Shown in pieces: positions 8,341 through 13,879 of a stretch of 13,879 nucleotides of DNA; the first letter of the stretch is position 1, and each line of letters starts with the position of its first letter. Below the pieces are notes generated by a model. It did not search any database. It saw only the letters and a program-made list of their open reading frames with translations, and was not told the origin of the DNA. The DNA comes from Rodentolepis nana (taxonomy: Eukaryota; Platyhelminthes; Cestoda; Cyclophyllidea; Hymenolepididae), in NCBI GenBank assembly GCA_900617975.1, contig UZAE01013797.1, positions 1-13,879 of the forward strand, in the 5' to 3' direction. A program made the position numbers and the translations under genes.

Positions 8341-9780
8341 AGGTATTCTAAGAAGGCTTTGAACTCATGTTTAGACTGAAAAGTGAGAAATTATTATCAT
8401 CTGATGGAATGACGTGAAGGTGGTTAGTGCTAGGAGCTGTGAAAAAGGTTTGTGTGTTGCTGCATGAAGGGAGCTGAAGGTATCTAATTGAGTCACTGAC
8501 TAAACCTTAGTAGTTCTCCAAAATATACAGCTAGTTGCGAACAACTACAACTGGGTTCAGACGGAGCCCTCCAACATAAATTGACCACCTCCTCCCCCGA
8601 ACTATATCTGGAGAGAGTTAACCCCAACTCACTTGGTAATTAAGGATAACAAGATTCAGATCTAAATTATAATGCATCCCTCATTTATGATCTCTGCGAA
8701 TAGAAAAAAACTGTAATTCGGCAATATTAATAAACGTAAAATGGTAAAAATGTAAATATTTAACTCTTGTCAGTTGAAATGGTAACCATCATATTTGAGG
8801 CGGTTCCGAGAACACAGTAGTCATTTTCTAACTGAATGTTCAAATTTGATTCAAATGAGAAGTAAGTGCTTCAGAATTTCTTATTTAGGTCCCCAAATCA
8901 CATCTACGTTGACAATTAAAATGAATTCATGTGGTCACTCATAAGAACTTTATGTTTGGTGCATTGGCTCTGAGGTTGAACTTTAGTTATATAAAGATAA
9001 TGCTCACATATGTGATTTAGTTTCCAAAAATAAGTAAATTTAATTTTACCATTAATAAGACCTATTTTGTAGAATTGAAAGTCCTCCTTTCCTATTACGC
9101 CCATGCAATAATTCTTTAATCTATTCAAATCAAGGTAAGGGATATTGCACATACCAAATGGAAAGCAGGTTGATTTTGAGGATCTCTTGTTAGGGTATGC
9201 TAGTAACTATTGTTTCCAAAGTTTTCACTCTCGTGTTCGCGATTTTCACAATTCCTTTCCAATATTCTTTGTAATAACAGGGAGCTAGAGTAGAACTAGT
9301 AGCTGTTATCCCTTTTATTTCCATTAAAAAATGTGAGAAAATTTTTCTGTGTATTATGTCACCACGTTAGCTGAAAACGAAAACTTCCCTTTATTTATTT
9401 ATCTAGGGATATTCAATTTCATCACGTACTGTGTCATATTTTTGCAAAGGTTTTTAGTCAATTTAAAATATTATAATTATTTGTATTAGTCCGCAAATAC
9501 AAAACGACTTCATTTAGTCAAATATATTAAACTGAAAAACTTAATATCCACAAATGACATTTTTAGAACTTCAATACATTTTGATAAAACCGTGCTTAAT
9601 AATATTACTTATATGATAAATAATAAAACAATTTCTGAGTATATCACTTTAAGCAAAATTTTTTAAATAAGAACTCTCGGAGGAAATTCGCAAAATTCTA
9701 AAATAATACCAAAAGAGCCTACATTTAAGGTCAGGTATAGAATATATCAGCGCACTAGGCGGGAGTTGCCTTTACCTTCT
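8341..9780. other. AT-rich intergenic region upstream of TGS1, no supported gene
   Basis: The stretch is very AT-rich, especially 9400-9700, with many short poly-A and poly-T runs. The only longer frame, 8916-9152 minus, has a biased Lys/Tyr/Ile composition typical of AT-rich non-coding DNA. It presumably holds the promoter of TGS1, but no core promoter element stands out. Confidence 0.55.
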
Positions 9781-9789
9781 TAATTTCAG
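9771..9789 (+). promoter_or_regulatory. Strong splice acceptor just before the TGS1 start; probable trans-splice site
   Basis: A pyrimidine-rich tract (tttaccttcttaatttcag) ends in AG at 9789, and the start ATG follows at 9796, only 6 nt later. No donor-bearing upstream exon is obvious in the AT-rich region before it. In flatworms many mRNAs receive a spliced-leader exon at such a site, close to the start codon. A cis-spliced 5' untranslated exon further upstream is the alternative. Confidence 0.45.
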
Positions 9790-9795
9790 TCTTCA

Positions 9796-11033
9796 ATGAC
9801 CGAGTCTCGTATTGTAAGAAATAGCTTTCGTTCTGTATGTTAACATGGAATTATTTCTCAACAGATTCATTTTTTCAGGTAAAATTTGATGATAGTATAT
9901 TCGATACCTTGTCGGATGTCTCCAGCAGTGATGCAGAACAAGAATCTATCCAAATTTCTTCTATTGCAGCCGCAGAAGATAATAAACAGATGGACGGTGT
10001 CCAAGTTGATTGTCATGCAACGGAAAATTCAGGTGTTTCCTCAATTCTAAATCGAGAGAACTTCGTGCATAATAAGGAATCTTCACCAATCGCAATACCA
10101 TCACGGCGTGCTCTAAAACGAAGTCATAAAAGGTGCTACTTTGTGTTATTTTAACTTTTAAGATATAAGGAATTCGAAGGTATGATGCGAGATCCCTCTG
10201 TTGCACGATGGTGGAAACGACGCTTTGATCTGTTTTGGCGCTTCGATGAGGGTATTAAAATGGATAAAGGTTTGAAGTTTATGGGTTTTTACCTTGTAAA
10301 ATCTAGAATCCTGGTATATTGTTACCCCAGAGGAAGTAGCTAGAAGACAAGCAGAAATTTGTACCTCAAATGTTGTTGTGGACGCTTATGCTGGAGCAGG
10401 TGGAAATACCATACAGTTCGCTCAAAAATGCCAATTTGGTAGATGATTTCTTTCTTTACTTTTACTTACTTTTTAGTTATTGGAATTGACAACAATTTAG
10501 AACGTTTGTCTAGTATTCTACAGCCTAATACTCGGGTTTATGGTGTTAAGTCTCGCGTGGATTGTATTTGTGGTGATGTCACTGGGGTCTTGCGGGCTCT
10601 GCGAACTGAATCGATATCGGCAATCGATACTGTATTTATGTCACCCCCTTGGGGTGGACCTGGCTACACAAAATGTAGCCGACTTCCCCCTGGATCCTCG
10701 TCTTGGAACAAGCGCCGAAGAAGTGAGATTATTTTGGAAGAAATGACCAATCCCTGTTCAGAAATCTTTGACATTGATGGACAAATTCCAACATTGGTGG
10801 ATGCCGTTAGTGCAGCGAAAAATCTATTTTTGCATCGACCTTCACCTAGGGTGGCCATATACCTCCCACGAAATTCTTCTCTTGGGCAGCTTCTCAAATT
10901 AGGATGGAGTGGAGAGAATTCGGAAGACTCTGCAAATCGACATGAGGTTAAAATTGAGGAATATTGGTTAAGAGGGAGACGTATGGCGCTATGTGTTTAT
11001 ATTGGTGATTTTGAAATTCCTGATGAAGTTTAA
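9796..11033 (+). CDS. TGS1: Trimethylguanosine synthase (TGS1), five exons, 355 residues
   Basis: An RNA cap methyltransferase that turns m7G caps into m2,2,7G using S-adenosylmethionine; known substrates are snRNAs, some snoRNAs and spliced-leader RNA, mainly in the nucleus and Cajal-body-like sites. Exons: 9796-9813, 9879-10132, 10163-10269, 10307-10438 and 10477-11033; introns 65, 30, 37 and 38 bp; total 1068 nt in one frame. Residues 1-90 are acidic/Ser-rich and unrecognised. Then come WWKRRFDLFWRFDEGIKMD and SWYIVTPEEVA (the family's cap-side RYRLF-RFDDGIKLD and GW-VTPE motifs), motif I VVDAYAGAGGNTIQFA (AdoMet loop), VIGIDNN (acidic ribose ligand), CGD, and catalytic SPPWGGPGY, whose Trp stacks on m7G in the human enzyme. 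VAIYLPRNSS follows. It is far shorter than the human protein (about 850) but the catalytic domain is complete. A basic insertion of about 25 residues follows SPPWGGPGY. Start chosen because MTESRI splices in phase 0 into the next exon. Confidence 0.93.
9814..9878 (+). other. TGS1 intron 1 (65 bp), with an alternative in-frame ATG
   Basis: The donor is gtaaga and the acceptor tcattttttcag. If retained, translation could start from ATG 9837, inside the intron, and read in frame across the acceptor into exon 2, giving a different 14-residue N terminus (MLTWNYFSTDSFFQ). Splicing to MTESRI is preferred because both sites are consensus. Confidence 0.6.
10133..10162 (+). other. TGS1 intron 2, only 30 bp
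   Basis: This intron runs from a gtgcta donor to a taacttttaag acceptor. Removing it joins ...KRSHK-R-YKEFEG in frame (phase 2). Without its removal the frame meets a TAA. Introns this short are near the lower limit for animals and are typical of parasitic flatworm genes. Confidence 0.8.
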
Positions 11034-11610
11034 CCTTAACGAAAATGGGATCCATTTGTATATATCTATTAATAAGAGTTTATTTGCTTAATTGCATGGT
11101 CTTCTATCCTATTTCTCTTATGCGATTGATTTTAATCCATCCTATCCAAGATATGTTGGATTGCAAGTAGGCGATTTTTCGAGTTTCCTTAACAAGATTC
11201 TCTTCGTTACTGCGTCTGAATTGTCGGCCTTTCTCTCTACTGTTCCAATATGCTTTGCAATAAGAGAAAGAAAAATGCGGATCAGTTGGTTTAGTTAGGT
11301 AAATTGTCATGTGTATTATGTTGAACCATGAATTGAAAACTGTTTTATTACTGCTGAATGAGTCCATATAGTGAAACTCGGGGCTCGTTGAGGAGAAGGC
11401 GATTGAAGTGAAGAGTTGGTGATGCCAATGTGGATGATTTGAAATTGCTAACAGATAGGAGTAGACGTGAAGAGTCTTGGGGTTTGAGCGAGAAGTCAGT
11501 GAAGTAGAGATGTGGTGACTGTTGTCATTGAAATCGAGCCTTCTTCAAGAAAATAGACAAATTGAGGACTAATCAAGTGCTTTTGATGTAACCATGAGAA
11601 ATGAGCTACG

Positions 11611-11616
11611 AATAAA
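11611..11616 (+). terminator. Candidate TGS1 polyadenylation signal
   Basis: Canonical AATAAA about 580 nt past the TGS1 stop, followed by a T-rich stretch (ctcgtttttttac). The nearer AATAAG at 11071, 38 nt past the stop, would give a much shorter 3' untranslated region and is an equal candidate. Confidence 0.3.
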
Positions 11617-11888
11617 CCTCGATTTGACCTGACTCGTTTTTTTACTATTTCACAGTTGCATGAAGGTTACAATGGCATGGCAAATAGTAATTTTTATATC
11701 TACATTAGACTACATGACTTTTAAATGTATGGGTATGTGTTATATTTGTTTTAACTTTAATTTGCAGTTCATTATTTACAGAATTTGATAAGTGGCAGTC
11801 TTAATCCTAAGGTCATTTACAATGGGGAAATTGAATAGGTGAATTTTGGTTAATGTGCACTGCAGAGATAGGAGTGAATGGCCTTTGA

Positions 11889-11917
11889 GGGGGTGTGGGG
11901 TGGGGGGTGGGGAGAGG
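11889..11917 (+). repeat. G-rich tract with quadruplex-forming pattern
   Basis: Four G-runs (5, 4, 6 and 4) are separated by one to three bases (tgt, t, t), which meets the usual G3+N1-7 four-run rule on the plus strand. Confidence 0.65.
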
Positions 11918-12370
11918 AAGGTCAATGGCATGAAATAAGTCCATTATTAACTAAGGGGAATGCAACCCTCCAATGCAGTTGCTTCACTATTACTGCAACC
12001 GATTTAGGAGTGATAAAATATTGTAAAATCGATGGGATTTTGGAGTGAGAATAAGCGTAAATTGTGGAAGTATTGATTTGAGTGTAGTGAAATAATCAAG
12101 CTGTAGCTGCTCAACTACCACTTCTGTGTGTCAGAGTGGGGATGTTGGTTGGAATTTGGAATGCACTGATGGTGTGTGTGGGGGAAGGAGGGAGTAGTGG
12201 GAAGGACTTATTACCTCATTGGACACGTAGCCGATGAATTGGTCTCAATTAGCGCTGCGTGAGCTATGATGGTGGGCATTGTCACTATTCCATTCCCACA
12301 TTGCATTCATGAAGTAGAGTTGAGGAAGTGAAGGTGTCTAGGTGGTTGTTTGGTTGGTAGGTTGGTAGGT

Positions 12371-12720
12371 TAACTAGCTAATTCTGCCCAGAGCCCTCGT
12401 TCGCCGTCAGTCTCCTGGTCACCACCGGGAGTCTCTTGCCTGCTCCTGTTGGTAGGAGTGAATTGAGAAGGCGGCGTGAATGCAGGAGGCTGACGTTACC
12501 ACCCAGGACCACGTGGAGGTGAGGGTTGGAGTTTCCTGGGTAAGGAGGCGCAGGCACTGCCCAGGTGAAGAAGTTGGGCACGCACTTGAAGCACGCTCGT
12601 GCCTGCTCGTACCTCCACCCCCCACACACAGCAAGCACCCTTTTGTTGCTGTGGTCTTATAGCCTCTGCACTCCTATGACCATGATCCCCCACCCATGAC
12701 ACCCACGACACCCACGGCAT
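12371..12720. other. GC-rich patch of unknown nature
   Basis: Base composition changes sharply to GC-rich here, against an AT-rich background. Several overlapping frames are open on both strands (for example 12378-12638 and 12496-12720 minus), as expected of GC-rich DNA with few stop codons, and their peptides are not convincing. The right end has an imperfect 9-bp tandem run of the form acacccacg at about 12693-12717. It may be an interspersed repeat or a CpG-rich regulatory patch. Confidence 0.4.
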
Positions 12721-13507
12721 GCGTGGCAGCAGGAAGAATGTATGCTAGTTTAGAGTGAGGTTGCTTAGAGGAAGGGGGGCTAGAGGAGCAAAAGCATATA
12801 GCGAGATTATATCTCCAAAAACGACTAGAAAAAGTTGAAATGGAGATGAGGGGAGGGGAGGGGGACTAATTAATCACACAGTCCTAGTGCGTAAGCTATG
12901 GGGAAGATCAAGGTGAGAATAAAATTGATAACTAGAAGAGGGTGGGCTAGTAGAATATCTGGTAAATGGGCAGGAAAAGATGTCAAAATTAGGGTATATA
13001 TAAATACAAGTAAGACCTATGAGAATGTGCGCGTTACCTGATGAGGAGGTGATATGCCAGTGTATGAATGGTTATTGCTGGAATGCCTTTGATGAAAGTT
13101 GCCCTCAACTGTGAGGATTTGAAATCCGATTCTCTAGTACCCTCTGGTGCATGTTGGTGCAATGGAAGGAAAAGTTAGAGTTAGCATTGAAGGGCTAAAA
13201 CTGGATAAGGAAAAAATATGAAACAGGGAATTTTTTGTCTTTTCTATTTTTATAGTTTTTTTGCTTATTTCGTAGTTTTATAATTTTTTTGTTTTTTTTC
13301 ATATTTTGTCAATTTTTTAATGATTTTCTGGAATGAGGGGAAGGAGGCGACGGAGAGGAGGGCAGCCGAGAAGAGACCGAAAGATGAGATGAGCTGAGCT
13401 GAGCTGAGCTGTTGAAGGTCACTTGGGTTTGCACGTGCCTTTCCGTCGCAGACTTTTCTGCTTGGAAAGTGTGTCACCCTGCCCATTCCCTTTCCGCTCT
13501 TTCTTCA
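12721..13507. other. Gene-poor stretch with a G-rich tract, poly-T region and a pentamer repeat
   Basis: A GGGGAGGGGAGGGGG tract lies at 12850-12864, and a T-rich, A-poor stretch at about 13229-13320. If the minus-strand exon at 13514-13879 is real, this region holds its intron. An acceptor-like minus-strand pyrimidine tract ending ccccucattccag-like sequence lies near 13332, but the following frame stops quickly. Confidence 0.4.
13391..13410. repeat. (GAGCT)4 pentamer microsatellite
   Basis: Four exact tandem copies of gagct, preceded by two related gagat units from about 13385. The unit contains the palindrome AGCT, so the array reads similarly on both strands. Confidence 0.85.
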
Positions 13508-13513
13508 ACTTAC

Positions 13514-13879
13514 CTACCACCTCATTATAGCGGGGAAAAAGTCTTAGAGACTTTCCAAACTCCTCGTGTGCTTGTTCAAGCCTCCTCTGTGAGATTGTGC
13601 TCTCCTCCATGATGTCCTCAAAAAAGGTGGGAGAGATAGCAAAAGTCTCCCCACTGAACTCTTCTAATGACATTAACTTCTCCCCTTGTATGTGGATGCC
13701 GTCTCCGGAAGCCACATCTCTACCTTCTTCTCTATGGCAATCATCTGGGTGTTCATATTCCTCTCCTATTTCTCTCACACTACTGTCCTCCTCTTCTTCT
13801 TCCTCATTCTCCTCATCCTCATCCTCCTCCTCCTCGTCTTCTTCTTCTTCTTCTTCTTCTTCTTCCTCTATTGTGCTCA
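13514..13879 (-). CDS. Partial acidic exon with polyglutamate tract, gene continuing past the window
   Basis: The minus strand is open from the window edge for 121 codons to a consensus donor (GGTAG|GTAAGT, exon end at 13514, phase 1). The first 32 or so residues are almost all Glu and Asp, encoded by a GAA/GAG/GAT tract. A mixed region follows, with FSGETFAISPTFFEDIMEE and a likely amphipathic helix around RRLEQAHEEFGKSLRLFP. The open frame continues past the donor, but its composition becomes basic and repetitive. The strong donor and the non-repetitive part argue for a real exon; the function is unknown. The pure trinucleotide part may be variable in length. Confidence 0.45.
13788..13866. 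repeat. CTT/CCT trinucleotide-rich tract (GAA/GAG on minus)
   Basis: The end of the window is a nearly pure pyrimidine tract of ctt and cct triplets, including at least eight ctt copies in a row around 13839-13863. On the minus strand it codes polyglutamate in the partial exon. Confidence 0.85.

Larger units (their letters stand above)
11034..12370. other. TGS1 3' flank and gene-poor region
   Basis: Downstream of the TGS1 stop there is an AATAAG variant at 11071 and an AATAAA at 11611-11616, either of which might serve for polyadenylation. The rest has only short frames. A G-rich tract lies at 11889-11917, and (G)GTTGGTAG repeats near 12349-12370. Nothing here resembles a gene. Confidence 0.5.

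Noticed and set aside
8916..9152. 78-codon minus-strand frame
   Set aside because: Lys/Tyr/Ile-biased peptide from AT-rich DNA, no splice context and no recognisable motif.
12378..12720. Multiple minus-strand frames in the GC-rich patch
   Set aside because: Overlapping openness in several frames reflects few stop codons in GC-rich DNA; peptides are low in complexity and match nothing I know.
13265..13486. Minus-strand frame ending in a lysine-rich run, as a continuation of the right-edge exon
   Set aside because: Phase does not continue from the donor at 13514 and the lysine-rich end is encoded by A-rich simple sequence.
1..13879. CRISPR array, bacterial operon or toxin-antitoxin type system
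   Set aside because: There are no regularly spaced repeats, no ribosome-binding-site-led gene strings, and genes are spliced, so the DNA is eukaryotic.

Overview
This is a eukaryotic window, most likely from a flatworm (Platyhelminthes), with a parasitic class, perhaps a tapeworm, as a weaker guess. The grounds are spliced protein-coding genes with very short introns (30, 37, 38 and 65 bp in one gene), a strong acceptor only 6 nt before a start codon that looks like a spliced-leader trans-splice site, a degenerate mariner transposon, and AT-rich, gene-poor DNA with microsatellites between genes. There are no bacterial operon features.

Layout. Positions 1-3867 hold a (GT)n tract and then a plus-strand gene of at least 12 small exons encoding three C2H2 zinc fingers. 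Every internal intron is phase 1, so every internal exon length is a multiple of 3. The exons look like products of tandem exon duplication: three related basic linkers, then alternating linker and finger exons. The penultimate exon carries an in-frame TGA but is otherwise intact, with a good donor, and an in-phase terminal exon with a strong acceptor follows. The two long introns of this gene contain open, protein-like minus-strand segments. Their order and local residue patterns recall the orphan domain of betaglycan/endoglin-type TGF-beta co-receptors. This is speculative and may be a nested antisense gene or its remains.

Positions 5501-6798 are a complete 1298-bp mariner element with 26-bp terminal inverted repeats and TA target duplications. 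Its minus-strand transposase is broken by two frameshifts and carries an extra proline codon that lengthens the DD34D spacing. Positions 7716-8340 are an old tandem duplication of about 300-330 bp. Most of the rest between 3868 and 9780 is AT-rich and has no gene I can support.

Positions 9796-11033 encode a compact 355-residue trimethylguanosine synthase (TGS1) in five exons, with all the methyltransferase motifs. TGS1 makes the m2,2,7G cap of snRNAs and, in animals that trans-splice, of the spliced-leader RNA. The gene seems to be a recipient of that same leader.

Positions 11034-13507 are gene-poor, with G-rich tracts and a GC-rich patch near 12370-12720. The right edge (13514-13879, minus) holds what looks like a partial acidic exon with a polyglutamate tract and a consensus splice donor; its gene begins beyond the window.
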